From Porphyrobacter sp. IPPAS B-1204 (lineage in GTDB: Bacteria; Pseudomonadota; Alphaproteobacteria; Sphingomonadales; Sphingomonadaceae), in assembly GCA_003724185.1 (NCBI GenBank), contig RHGM01000002.1, positions 153,142 through 217,141 on the forward strand: a DNA stretch of 64,000 nt, written 5' to 3'. The position numbers and the translations under genes were made by a program. A model generated the notes under the pieces. The model was not told the DNA's origin and ran no database searches. It worked only from the letters and a program-made list of their open reading frames with translations. This document shows positions 46,927 to 55,845 of this stretch, piece by piece; position 1 is the first letter of the stretch, and every line of letters starts with the position of its first letter.

Positions 46927-47580
46927 ATGGCCGAAAACGTCTCCATGATCGGATGCACCCGCCTATCAAAGGCCGATGGCAGTCAGGTCCATCACCTGCA
47001 GCACGATGCGCTCATCGACGCAGGCGTTGATCCCAAGCGGATCTACCAGGACAGCATCTCGGGTGCCCGCGATAGCAGACCGGGGCTGAATGCATGCCTC
47101 GCCGTTTTGGCACCCGGGGACACGCTGGTGATCTGGAAGCTCGACCGGCTCGGCCACAGCCTGCGCCACCTGGTCAACACCGTCGGCGAGCTGACCGCTC
47201 GCGGGATCGGCCTGAAGGTTCTCACCGGCGAAGGATCGATGATCGACACCACCACAGCCAGCGGTCGCCTCATGTTCGGGATATTCGCTGCGCTTGCCGA
47301 ATTCGAGCGCGAGCTGATTATCGAGCGCACTCGGGCCGGCATCACCGCGGCGAAGGCCAGAGGCAAACACTGCGGCAGGCCATTCGAGATGACACCAAAG
47401 AAGATCTGCCTGCTCCAAGAAGCCATGGGCAAGCGTGAGAAATTCGTTCTCGATTTCGTCGCGGAGATCGGCATCTCGAAGGCAATCGCATATCGCTATG
47501 TCGGCCCGGACGGTGAGCTTCGGGCTGATGCCAAGCGCGTGCTGGAGATGAAGGGGGAGAGGCAGGGAAGCCCGTCGTAG
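46927..47580 (+). CDS. Serine recombinase (Tn3-type resolvase/invertase)
   Basis: A 217-residue site-specific recombinase. The N-terminal catalytic domain has IGCTRLSKADGS (the Ser nucleophile in RLS), then YQDSISGARDSRPGLNACLA, LVIWKLDRLGHSLRHL, and EFERELIIERTRAGITAAKA. The C-terminal HTH is degenerate but present (LDFVAEIGISKAIAYRYVG). I start at the ATG at 46927, which has an AGGAGG ribosome site. No Tn3 transposase or clear res site is next to it, so it may be a plasmid multimer-resolution system or a transposon leftover. Confidence 0.85.
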   Translation: MAENVSMIGCTRLSKADGSQVHHLQHDALIDAGVDPKRIYQDSISGARDSRPGLNACLAVLAPGDTLVIWKLDRLGHSLRHLVNTVGELTARGIGLKVLTGEGSMIDTTTASGRLMFGIFAALAEFERELIIERTRAGITAAKARGKHCGRPFEMTPKKICLLQEAMGKREKFVLDFVAEIGISKAIAYRYVGPDGELRADAKRVLEMKGERQGSPS

Positions 47581-47979
47581 CGAAGCGTGGTCTGCCGATG
47601 GGGCTGCATAACCGAAAGTGGGACAATGCGGTCATTTGCAAACGGCATGTTGAATGACTTGTATTTCCAATACCCGTCAGTCAGCTTCGGCCTGGATTTC
47701 GTCAAAAGCCGAAATTCCATGTTCCGACCCCAACGCCGCCGTGGCGGTTGACACTTCTGCTTCACAAACTTGCAGCAGCGTTAACTCGTCAGTTCAACGG
47801 AACTCAAGCTGTCTTCTATGTTCCGAATCTTCGTGATCGAAGAGCTTTATGTGTTGCGATTGCAACGACCGCAATCGGTCATTTTTCTTTCGTCATTTTG
47901 AAACCGAACTTTGGTCGAACCGCAACATCTTGCCCTTAGCGGAGCCGCTGCAACAACAACACAAGCAGGGGCAACCGAC
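47581..47979. other. Intergenic region with repeat copy and TonB-receptor promoter
   Basis: About 400 bp without a gene. TTCCGACCCCAACGCCGCC at about 47723-47741 resembles the 3' half of the dispersed intergenic repeats. The segment nearer 47880-47930 is relatively AT-rich and probably holds the receptor promoter. Confidence 0.45.
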
Positions 47980-50313
47980 ATGAACACCACTTCTTTACGG
48001 ACCGTCTTTCTCTCTAGCGCGGCGCTGATCGGCATGGCGATCCCGGCGCAGGCCTTTGCTGCAGAAGCTGAAGCGCAGGCAGTGGCCGCCGCACCCGATT
48101 CCGCAGATGAGGCCGAAGATGGCAGTGAAATTCTCGTCTACGGCAAGGGCGAAGTGCGGCAGGTCACCGAGATCAGCGCTGCCGACATCGCGGTGACGAC
48201 CGCCGGTTCCAGCCCGTTCATCGCCCTGCGCAAGCTGCCGGGCGTCAACTTCCAGTCGGCTGACCCTTTCGGTGTCTACGAATGGTCGACCCGCATCACC
48301 CTGCGCGGCTTCAACCAGAACCAGCTCGGCTTCACGCTCGACGGCGTGCCGCTCGGTGATATGAGCTACGGCAACACCAATGGCCTGCACATCAGCCGCG
48401 CGATCATTGCGGACAATATCGGCAACTCTCGGGTGAGCCAGGGCGCCGGCGCGCTCGGTACCGCTTCGACCTCGAACATTGGCGGCACGATTGAATTTTT
48501 CAGCCGCGCGCCGGAAGACGAGCTCGGCATCGCGGGCAATGTCACCTATGGCGATAGCAACACCCTGCGCGTTTTCGGTGCGCTCGACACCGGTGATCTC
48601 GGCGGCTTCAAGGCCTATATCAGCGCCGCCCATATCGATGCCGACAAGTGGAAGGGCTTCGGCACCCAGCGCTCGACGCAGGTCAACGCGAAGCTGGTTG
48701 CAGATTTCTCACCCAGCACCACCTTCACCGCCTTCGTGAACTTCTCCGACCGCAAGGAGAACGACTATCACGACTTCTCGCTCGAGATGATCGACCGGCT
48801 CGGTTATAATTGGGATAACATCTCGGACAACTGGCCGCTGGCAGTGCAGGTTGCCTTTATTGGTGCCAACCGCGGCGATACCGGGGTGGTGGTCGGCCCG
48901 AACACCTTCGGCACCACCTTTCCCGCGCCGTTCCGCTCGGTCGATGACGCCTACTTCGATGCAGCCGGTCTGCGCCGCGATTTGGTGGCCAGCGCCCGCA
49001 TCGATCAGAGCATTGGCGATACGGTGAAGATTGGCCTGCAGGGCTATTACCACACGAACAAAGGTCAGGGTTCGTGGATCACGCCCTACCGCGCCAGCCC
49101 CGGCGGCCTGCCGATCAGCTTCCGCACTACCGAATATGAAATCGACCGCATCGGCGTGCTCGGCGATCTGGTGGCCGAACTCGGTGCGCATACGGTGCGG
49201 GTCAATCTGTGGTACGAAAACAATGATTTCGAACAGGCCCGCCGGTTCTATTCGATGGGCACCAGCCTAACCGAGCCTTTGACCAACGCGCGGATATATC
49301 AGGACAATCCGTTCTTCACGCAGTGGAACAACGCCTACAACACCCGCACTTTCCAGTTCGCGGTGCAGGATCAGTGGGACGTGACCGACGCCTTCACTGT
49401 CACCGGCGGGTTCAAGGGCCAGGCGGTCAAGCTGGAAGCGACCGCGATCAACCCCACCCCCGGCCCGCTAGCGCTGGGCGAGATTGATAACGAGGATCTG
49501 TTCCTCCCGCAGGTTGGTGTCCTCTACAAGCTGGGCGGCGGCAACGAGATCTTCGCCAGCTTTACTCAGAACCAGCGCGCTCTGATCGCTTCGGCGACCT
49601 CCGGCCCATTTGCAACCTCAGCGGCCGGGTTTGTTGCGCTGCGTGATCAGATCGAACCGGAAAAGACCAATACCTACGAAGTCGGCTTCCGCTTCGGCGA
49701 AGGCCAGCTGACCGGGGTGGTTGCGGGCTATCTGGTCAACTTCTCCAACCGGCTGCTGGCAATCCCGCAGGGCCCCGGAATCGTCGGCAACGCAGCCTTA
49801 CTCTCGAATGTGGGTGATGTGCGCTCGGTCGGTGCGGAAATCGGTCTGCAATGGCAGCCGGTGCCCGATTTCACAGTGACCGGCAGCTATGCCTACAACA
49901 AGAACACCTATCAGAACGATGTCGTCAATCAGGCTGGCACCGTGGTGCAGGCGATCGAAGGGCGCACTGTGGTGGACAGCCCCGAAAGCATCGCCAACCT
50001 CGAACTCGCCTATGACAACGGCCAGTTCTATGCCCGCGCCAACGCCAACTACACGTCGGAACGGTTCTTCACCTTCTCGAATGACCGTTCGGTGGACGGG
50101 CGAGTGCTGGTCGATGGGCTGATCGGGTTCCGCCTGCAAAGCGATAACCGCTTCCTTGATGGCCTCGCCATCGAAGGCACTGTGACAAACCTGTTCGACA
50201 CGCGTTATGTATCGACCATCGGATCGAACGGTTTCGGCTTTGCTGGCGACAACCAGACCCTGCTGCCGGGCGCGCCGCAGCAGTTCTTCGTGACTCTGCG
50301 CAAGGGTTTCTGA
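47980..50313 (+). CDS. TonB-dependent outer-membrane receptor
   Basis: A 777-residue receptor that imports a large substrate using TonB energy. Signal peptide AALIGMAIPAQAFA; a TonB-box-like GSEILVYGKG; plug domain with SPFIALRKLPGVNFQSADP, ITLRGFNQNQLGFTLDGVPL and SNIGGTIEF. The barrel follows, ending LPGAPQQFFVTLRKGF with the terminal Phe used in barrel assembly. I start at the ATG at 47980. A PhoD phosphatase follows after a terminator, so the pair may serve acquisition of a phosphorylated compound. Substrate is not determinable from sequence. Confidence 0.92.
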   Translation: MNTTSLRTVFLSSAALIGMAIPAQAFAAEAEAQAVAAAPDSADEAEDGSEILVYGKGEVRQVTEISAADIAVTTAGSSPFIALRKLPGVNFQSADPFGVYEWSTRITLRGFNQNQLGFTLDGVPLGDMSYGNTNGLHISRAIIADNIGNSRVSQGAGALGTASTSNIGGTIEFFSRAPEDELGIAGNVTYGDSNTLRVFGALDTGDLGGFKAYISAAHIDADKWKGFGTQRSTQVNAKLVADFSPSTTFTAFVNFSDRKENDYHDFSLEMIDRLGYNWDNISDNWPLAVQVAFIGANRGDTGVVVGPNTFGTTFPAPFRSVDDAYFDAAGLRRDLVASARIDQSIGDTVKIGLQGYYHTNKGQGSWITPYRASPGGLPISFRTTEYEIDRIGVLGDLVAELGAHTVRVNLWYENNDFEQARRFYSMGTSLTEPLTNARIYQDNPFFTQWNNAYNTRTFQFAVQDQWDVTDAFTVTGGFKGQAVKLEATAINPTPGPLALGEIDNEDLFLPQVGVLYKLGGGNEIFASFTQNQRALIASATSGPFATSAAGFVALRDQIEPEKTNTYEVGFRFGEGQLTGVVAGYLVNFSNRLLAIPQGPGIVGNAALLSNVGDVRSVGAEIGLQWQPVPDFTVTGSYAYNKNTYQNDVVNQAGTVVQAIEGRTVVDSPESIANLELAYDNGQFYARANANYTSERFFTFSNDRSVDGRVLVDGLIGFRLQSDNRFLDGLAIEGTVTNLFDTRYVSTIGSNGFGFAGDNQTLLPGAPQQFFVTLRKGF

Positions 50314-50332
50314 GTGCTGCACAGTTGTAAAC

Positions 50333-50366
50333 AAGGGCCGGTCGGCGAAAGCTGGTCGGCCCTTTT
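50333..50366 (+). terminator. Rho-independent terminator after the TonB receptor
   Basis: AAGGGCCG at 50333-50340 pairs with CGGCCCTT at 50357-50364, and the stem is extended inward around a GAAA tetraloop. A run of four T residues follows. It lies 20 nt after the receptor stop. Confidence 0.75.
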
Positions 50367-50416
50367 CGTAGCGATCCTTGATCCTGCATGATATCGACCC
50401 AGCGAGGAGCCAGCCT

Positions 50417-52120
50417 GTGATCCGCACTCCGTTTCCAATGCCCATCACACGCCGTACGACTCTGGGCAGCCTCGCGGCGGGGTCAGCGGCGCTGGCGCTT
50501 CCCCACCGGGCCATGGCCGCTGGCGACGGTCCGTTCCGCCATGGGGTCGCAAGCGGCGATCCGGATGCGAACAGTGTGGCGCTCTGGACCCGGGTGACGA
50601 CCAGTGGTGAGGTCAGCCTGATCGGCGAAATTGCCGAGGATCTGGGCTTTACCCGGATTGCGGCGCGCGCGGAGATCGCAACCGGGCCGGACAAGGATCA
50701 CACCGCGAAATGGCTGGCCCGCGGGCTTCAGCCGGGGCAGACCTATTACTACCGCTTCCGCCTCGACAGCGAAATCTCCCCGATGGGGCGCGCCCGCACA
50801 CTTCCGGCAGGAAGGCTCGACCGGCTCGGCATCGCGCTGGCGTCATGCTCCAACTATGCTTTTGGTCATTTCAACGCCTACGAAGCGATCGCCCATGATC
50901 CGACGGTGGATTTTGTCCTGCATACCGGCGACTACATCTACGAATATGGTCAGGACGGCTGGGGCGACGAGGTTGCCCGCGCAATCGGCCGCAGGCACGA
51001 TCCCGCGCACGAGATCGTCAGCCTCTCGGACTATCGCCGCCGCCACGCGCAGTACAAGACCGATGCGGGATCGCAGGCGATGCATGCCGCGCATACCTTC
51101 ATTGCCTGCTGGGATGATCACGAAAGCGCCAACAACCCTTGGACCGGCGGAGCGCAGAACCACCAGCCGGACCGTGAAGGCGATTGGCAGGCCCGGCGGG
51201 ACGCGTCGATTCAGGCCTATTTCGAATGGATGCCGGTGCGCGAACCCGAATGGCTTGCTCGCCCCGGCATGACGCGCGGTCAATTCTGGCGCAGCTACAG
51301 CTTTGGCGACCTGGCAACGCTGGTGACGCTGGAAACCCGCCACACCGCGCGGGCTGAGCAGATCGACTACGCGCAGCTTGGCAAACGGATGGATAACCCC
51401 AACGCGGTGGCGGCATTTCGCCGCGACGTGCTCGGCGCGCCCGGTCGGCACATGATTTCGCCGGAGTGCGAGGCGGATCTGGCGCGCAGCCTTGAACAGT
51501 CGGTTGCGGGCGGCCAGCCATGGCGGCTAATCGGCAATGCCATACCGATCGCGCGGACCGATGTGCCGGACGTGGTGGCGTTGGGTATTCTGCCCGATCC
51601 CGACGCACCCGGCGCGCCTTATACGGATAGCGCGCTCGGCAATGCCAAGCAGTTGGCCGCGAAAGGCCGCGCCGGCCTTCCTTTCTACCCCGACACCTGG
51701 GACGGCTACCCCTGGGCCCGCGAACGACTTTACGATCTTTCGCGTGCGGCTGGTGCAGGCGACCTCATTTTTCTCACCGGGGATAGCCACAGCTTCTGGG
51801 CCAACAGCCTCAAGGATGCCACTGGGCGTTCAGCGGGCATAGAACTTGGGACAACGGGCATAACCTCGCCGGGTGATTTTGTCGAAAGCGGGTTCGGCGA
51901 TGAACTGTCACGCGCGCTTGATCAGGCATTCATCGATCACATCCCCGAAGTGACCTGGACCGACAATATGCATCAAGGCTACGTCCGGCTCGAGTTGCAA
52001 CCCGACGCAGCCGAAGCGACCTTCATCGCGGTGGACACGGTGCGCGACACAGCGTTCCGCCCCTTCATCGTCAATCGCTTTGGGATCGTGCCGGATTCCG
52101 ACGGGATCAGGTTCACTTGA
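50417..52120 (+). CDS. phoD: PhoD-family alkaline phosphatase (Tat-exported)
   Basis: A 567-residue periplasmic phosphatase/phosphodiesterase releasing phosphate from organic esters. A twin-arginine signal is visible (ITRRTTLGSLAAGSAALAL). Motifs include FRHGVASGDPDANSVALWTR, ALASCSNYAFGHFNAYEAI, LHTGDYIYEYG, ACWDDHESANN and FLTGDSHSFWANSL, with the metal-binding Cys, Asp and His residues of PhoD. The GTG at 50417 is preceded by a GAGGAG ribosome site; an ATG at 50438 is the alternative. It follows the TonB receptor, separated by a terminator. Confidence 0.92.
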   Translation: MIRTPFPMPITRRTTLGSLAAGSAALALPHRAMAAGDGPFRHGVASGDPDANSVALWTRVTTSGEVSLIGEIAEDLGFTRIAARAEIATGPDKDHTAKWLARGLQPGQTYYYRFRLDSEISPMGRARTLPAGRLDRLGIALASCSNYAFGHFNAYEAIAHDPTVDFVLHTGDYIYEYGQDGWGDEVARAIGRRHDPAHEIVSLSDYRRRHAQYKTDAGSQAMHAAHTFIACWDDHESANNPWTGGAQNHQPDREGDWQARRDASIQAYFEWMPVREPEWLARPGMTRGQFWRSYSFGDLATLVTLETRHTARAEQIDYAQLGKRMDNPNAVAAFRRDVLGAPGRHMISPECEADLARSLEQSVAGGQPWRLIGNAIPIARTDVPDVVALGILPDPDAPGAPYTDSALGNAKQLAAKGRAGLPFYPDTWDGYPWARERLYDLSRAAGAGDLIFLTGDSHSFWANSLKDATGRSAGIELGTTGITSPGDFVESGFGDELSRALDQAFIDHIPEVTWTDNMHQGYVRLELQPDAAEATFIAVDTVRDTAFRPFIVNRFGIVPDSDGIRFT

Positions 52121-52132
52121 GCGAGACGAGAC

Positions 52133-52162
52133 CTTACGATGCGGCAAATTTCGCGTCGTAAG
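52133..52162 (+). terminator. Hairpin after the PhoD gene
   Basis: CTTACGATGCG at 52133-52143 pairs with CGCGTCGTAAG at 52152-52162 with one mismatch. There is no T run after it, so termination is probable rather than certain. Confidence 0.45.
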
Positions 52163-52448
52163 AATGCGGAAAACCAAGACCTCACACCGCGTAAACTCGC
52201 GTGATCCTAGCTGCGTCAACCTTGCCGCATGAAAGCCGCTGCTATGGGATCCACCCAGAATCCGCCATTACTAGCTGCTCAACAATGTCCGGATACCTGA
52301 CGCACAGCTTGGAGGCGGTTTTGCCATTGGTATGGCCTCTTTCATCGAGATTGGCTGCGAGCCGTTCGCAGCAGGGCATGATAACCAATGCCGCTTGAGA
52401 GTGCTTGGCGCAGAAGCTAGATGAGTGCGGGGGGAACAGGGGAAATCC

Positions 52449-53783
52449 ATGAAAGCGGGAATTTTTGCGGCTGCTGTTGGCATGTCGGTCATTATGCCGT
52501 CGATGGCGGTAGCACAGACAACCATTATTCACGCAGGTCGCCTGATCGACGTGCCCGGCGAAGCTCCACGCGGAGCATCGACGATCATTGTAAAGGATGG
52601 CCGGATCGTATCGGTTGTTGATGGGCACGCGCAAATTCCCGACGGCGCCGATTACATCGACCTGAGCGACAAGACCGTGCTCCCCGGGCTGATTGATAGC
52701 CACGTGCATCTTACCAGTGACGCGGGCGGGCTGGCGGGACAGTTGGAGGCGGTCACTTTGTCCCCCGCCGCCCAAGCCTTCAATGCTCAGGCGAATGGGA
52801 TGAAGACGCTGCGCGCGGGCTTTACCACGGTGCGAAATCTGGGCGACGGCGATGGCGCGGTCTTCGCGCTGCGCGACGCAGTCAATGCCGGCAAGGTGAT
52901 CGGGCCGCGGATCATTGATGCGGGCAGTAGCTTGTCGGGCACGGCCGGCCACTCGGATGACGCGCTCGGCTATCGTGACGAACTGCGCCCCTTCTTTGCT
53001 GGCGCGGGCAGCACCTGCGACGGGGCCGAAGACTGCCGCCGCGCAGCGCGACAACAGATCGGGCGCGGTGCAGACGTCATCAAGATGACCATCACCGGCG
53101 GGGTCAACAGTCGGATTGGCGCGGGGTTGGGTAGCCAGATGTTCGATGATGAGGCAGCGGCGATCGTTGCCACCGCGCGGATGTTCGGACGCAAGGTGGC
53201 GGTCCATTCGCACGGCGCCGACGGTACTCTCCAAGCGCTCAGGCTCGGAGTCGACTCGATCGAACATGGTACAATGCTCTCCGAGGAAGTCATTGCGCTG
53301 TGGGCGAAGAGCAAAACCTATTATGTCCCGACGCTGTCGACAGTGAACGGGTACAAGGAAAGGCTCGCGGCGAACCCCGATGCCTATGAGCCCGATGTCC
53401 TCGCCAAGATCAAATGGCGCATCGACATCACCGGCAAGACGCTTCAGACGCTCGTCCCGCGCGGCGTCCGTATCGCCTTCGGCACCGACGCGGGCGTCTC
53501 GAAACACGGCCGCAATGGCGACGAATTTGAGCTTATGGTCGCACATGGCATGACGCCCGAAAGCGCTTTGGTTGCAGCCACGATCAACGCTGCTGACCTG
53601 CTCGGCCTATCTGGCGAGGTAGGTACGATTGCACCGGGCAAAAGCGCCGACATCATCGCTGTCGCCGGCGATCCGTTGACCGATGTGTCGGTCTACAAGG
53701 ATGTTCAGTTCGTCATGGCGCGTGGAAATGTGATCGAACTGAAACAGTCGGCCGGTCGGTATCTCGCTGGTACTGGCGGGTAA
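52449..53783 (+). CDS. Exported amidohydrolase
   Basis: A 444-residue metal-dependent hydrolase with a signal peptide (AAAVGMSVIMPSMAVAQT). Metal ligands appear at LIDSHVHLTSDAGG (HxH), a likely carboxylated Lys at VIKMTITGG, His in VAVHSHGADG and IEHGTMLS, and Asp in FGTDAGVSKHG. The pattern fits the imidazolonepropionase/Xaa-Pro dipeptidase group of periplasmic amidohydrolases common in sphingomonads. The substrate is probably a peptide-like or ring amide. An ATG at 52449 follows GGGGAAATCC. It seems to be monocistronic. Confidence 0.88.
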   Translation: MKAGIFAAAVGMSVIMPSMAVAQTTIIHAGRLIDVPGEAPRGASTIIVKDGRIVSVVDGHAQIPDGADYIDLSDKTVLPGLIDSHVHLTSDAGGLAGQLEAVTLSPAAQAFNAQANGMKTLRAGFTTVRNLGDGDGAVFALRDAVNAGKVIGPRIIDAGSSLSGTAGHSDDALGYRDELRPFFAGAGSTCDGAEDCRRAARQQIGRGADVIKMTITGGVNSRIGAGLGSQMFDDEAAAIVATARMFGRKVAVHSHGADGTLQALRLGVDSIEHGTMLSEEVIALWAKSKTYYVPTLSTVNGYKERLAANPDAYEPDVLAKIKWRIDITGKTLQTLVPRGVRIAFGTDAGVSKHGRNGDEFELMVAHGMTPESALVAATINAADLLGLSGEVGTIAPGKSADIIAVAGDPLTDVSVYKDVQFVMARGNVIELKQSAGRYLAGTGG

Positions 53784-53840
53784 GGCATCGCTGCCCTTGC
53801 ACGGGCTCATCTTAGCTATCTCAGCACTGTCCGTTTTCCA

Positions 53841-54032
53841 CCCGATTGTGTTGAAAAACCCGGCGCTGAGACAGGCGCTGGCGCGAGCATGAGGCCGCGC
53901 GCAGGCTTTGTCCCCGCTCATGCGGGGGCAGGGTTGGCTTCGCCCATCATCCCGACATCTCCGCCCGCCTGCGGAGACATAGAATCAATACTTCAGCGCC
54001 ATTGCAAGGCCAAGTTTTTCAATACAATCGGG
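53841..54032. mobile_element. MITE-like element with 19-bp terminal inverted repeats
   Basis: CCCGATTGTGTTGAAAAAC at 53841-53859 is matched by GTTTTTCAATACAATCGGG at 54014-54032, inverted with one mismatch, bounding 192 bp without coding sequence. The left flank (GTCCGTTTTCCACCC) resembles the 5' start of the dispersed intergenic repeat, so the element may have inserted into one. No target-site duplication is evident. It may be a non-autonomous derivative of an insertion sequence not present here. Confidence 0.6.
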
Positions 54033-54168
54033 TCGACAGCTGCCGGAACATCTTGCGACAATCAGGTCGTTCCCAAATGTCATGCCGAATGGCCGGTTTC
54101 GCCAAAAGCGGAACCGACATGTTCAACAGTTAGAACGGGTGGGGCACTATCTGGTAGCTTTAGTTCGC

Positions 54169-54408
54169 CTATGCTCCCGCGTCTTCCTGCACGAGATCGT
54201 CATAAGAAGCCTCGTAATCGAGAATGTCACCGGGTTTACATTCTAGATAGCGGCATATTGCGGCGAGCGTGGAGAACCTCACGCCCTTTACCTTGCCGAG
54301 CTTGAGCAACGAAAGGTTGGACTCGGTGATGCCAATGGCCTTTGCGAGATCCTTCGATCTCACCTTCCGGCGTGCTAGCATCACATCGAGGTTTACGACC
54401 ACTGGCAT
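54169..54408 (-). CDS. Small Xre-type transcriptional regulator (YozG-like)
   Basis: A 79-residue helix-turn-helix protein. VVVNLDVMLARRKVRSKDLA, then IGITESNLSLLKLGKVKGVR and FSTLAAICRYLECKPGDIL follow the YozG/Xre pattern exactly. I start at the ATG at 54408, which overlaps the stop of the upstream small membrane gene (TGATG). YozG-like regulators usually pair with a small multi-pass membrane protein, as here. Target genes are unknown. Confidence 0.88.
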   Translation of the reverse strand: MPVVVNLDVMLARRKVRSKDLAKAIGITESNLSLLKLGKVKGVRFSTLAAICRYLECKPGDILDYEASYDDLVQEDAGA

Positions 54409-54575
54409 CAGACGATTTCCGCCAGGTCCCGCTGGGCACGAAGCCCCGCCGACAGTGCCCAGGTGACGGCCAGCGCCACCAAAGCGAAGATCAGGTTCGG
54501 GGCGGCGAATGCGAATGCAAGGCCGATGGCCATGCATAGGGCGCTTTGCAGTCCACCCAAGCGGTTGTAAGGCAT
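54408..54575 (-). CDS. Very small membrane protein coupled to the Xre regulator
   Basis: A 55-residue protein starting MPYNRLGGLQSALCMAIGLA. Two hydrophobic segments follow (CMAIGLAFAFAA and LIFALVALAVTWALSAGL), then a charged tail RAQRDLAEIV. Its TGA overlaps the ATG of the regulator gene. In related loci the partner is a DUF2975-type four-helix protein; this one is about half that size. It may be a different family or a shortened version. Confidence 0.55.
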   Translation of the reverse strand: MPYNRLGGLQSALCMAIGLAFAFAAPNLIFALVALAVTWALSAGLRAQRDLAEIV

Positions 54576-55116
54576 AAAGTGCTTTCTGTTTTACAGATAG
54601 TTAGCATCGTTATATCAAACTGGCACCCATTTGCCGAGTAGAAAGCATCCGGTCTGCCTCAGTCGGGAGCGCCTGCCTTGTCGAACCGTGCCTCTGTTAT
54701 TCTTCCTGCGCTGCTGGCGGCGGGCTGCGCTGTGAATGTCGGCTAGTTGTCCCTCCTGCCAACCATGCCCGACCCTTCATGAAGGTACAAATCGCCGATG
54801 ATCTGAAGAGCTTCGACTACTTCGGCTACACGGTCGAGGCGAAAGCGCCTGTCCTCAGCCTCGCTGATACGGACGGCAAATTCATCAAGGCCGACACGTC
54901 GCGGCGCGTTGCTGGCTGTCTGAATTGCGGGTGACTGACCGTCTTTGGCTCGCACGGTCTTTCGACGCTGGCGATCAGCGCGACCGGATCTGGGGCTGCA
55001 GCCGCCCCCGCCCTACTAAGGCCGCAAACGGCAGCTTTTCGAGGTTCGTTTCCCGAAACCCGACATGCAGGACTCGACCCCGTTGCGGAGATTTCGATGG
55101 GTGATAGGAATGGGAT
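54576..55116. other. Intergenic region with possible gene debris
   Basis: The plus strand holds a short lipoprotein-like string (VILPALLAAGCAVNVG, ending at a stop near 54746) and a 51-residue frame from 54779 (KVQIADDLKSFDYFGYTVEA, ending CLNCG). Neither has a recognised family, and the first is broken. They may be remnants of a small periplasmic protein gene. Confidence 0.3.
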
Positions 55117-55650
55117 ATGGCGACTACTTATCACTTCATGTCTGCTCCACATGAGCTCGATGTCTTAGATTGGTTTAGATCACAGGCGGAAACAGCAGAA
55201 GAGCATCAAAACGCCGAGCGGATATTGCTATTCTATCGCCAGTACGGTCCCTTAGCCCACAACGAAGATGGTAGCCCTGACGCAACAGGATCGCCTCTCG
55301 TTTCGATCTACAATCCTAAAATTCGGAAATCGTCACTCTGGACAATTGGAGAAGTTCATTTTCTTTGGAGGGGTGCGGCGAGGTTTCCTGCACTTGAGCG
55401 AATGCGCAAGCGGTTCCAAAATTGGCTCCGCGAACGGCCTGTTGCATGGGAACGGAGCCAAGATGGCTTGGAGGGCTACGGATACTACTTGGAAGGCACG
55501 GTAAGAAATATCTCTGACTTCATCTATGCATTTCCGGACGGGTTGGCCGCCTATCTGACTGGTCAGTATTTTGTTGCCGAAAGTGACAATGAGTTTGTGT
55601 TAGACCGCGTGTGCCGGACACTCCGATTGCGCGGCATCGACTGCTCCTGA
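55117..55650 (+). CDS. Hypothetical protein
   Basis: A 177-residue soluble protein without a recognised family. Composition is aromatic-rich (Tyr, Trp, Phe) with ERILLFYRQYGPLAHNEDGS and WLRERPVAWERSQDGLEGYG. Base composition is clearly less GC-rich than its neighbours, with several AT-ending codons, so it may be recently acquired. No signal peptide or membrane segment. Its position beside a MITE-like element and repeats fits horizontally acquired DNA. Confidence 0.6.
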   Translation: MATTYHFMSAPHELDVLDWFRSQAETAEEHQNAERILLFYRQYGPLAHNEDGSPDATGSPLVSIYNPKIRKSSLWTIGEVHFLWRGAARFPALERMRKRFQNWLRERPVAWERSQDGLEGYGYYLEGTVRNISDFIYAFPDGLAAYLTGQYFVAESDNEFVLDRVCRTLRLRGIDCS

Positions 55651-55654
55651 AAAG

Positions 55655-55790
55655 GGACCGTTTTCCACCCACCTGCGGTCATGAGCGGGGCCGGTGCGAC
55701 ATCCCGAAAGCGGCACGGCGGCTTGACCCCGGTCGCGAAAAATTTCCGCCTTTCAGCAACCGACCCAATGCCGCCATTCGCATATGACCG
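55655..55790. repeat. Dispersed intergenic repeat copy
   Basis: Starts GACCGTTTTCCACCCACC with GCGGTCATGAGCGG, and ends TTTCCGCCTTTCAGCAACCG followed by ACCCAATGCCGCC. The same two halves recur near 60.21 and 63.39-63.52 kb. It lies in the gap after the hypothetical gene and has no coding potential. Confidence 0.6.
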
Positions 55791-55845
55791 TTGCGGATGG
55801 CGGCAGACCGGGTGACGGTTCGCATTTTCGGGTAAATGCAGTGCC

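Noticed and set aside
47870..47910. Two GTCAT sequences as a Pho box upstream of the TonB receptor
   Set aside because: The copies are 14 bp apart rather than the 11 bp of a PhoB site and flanking bases do not fit.
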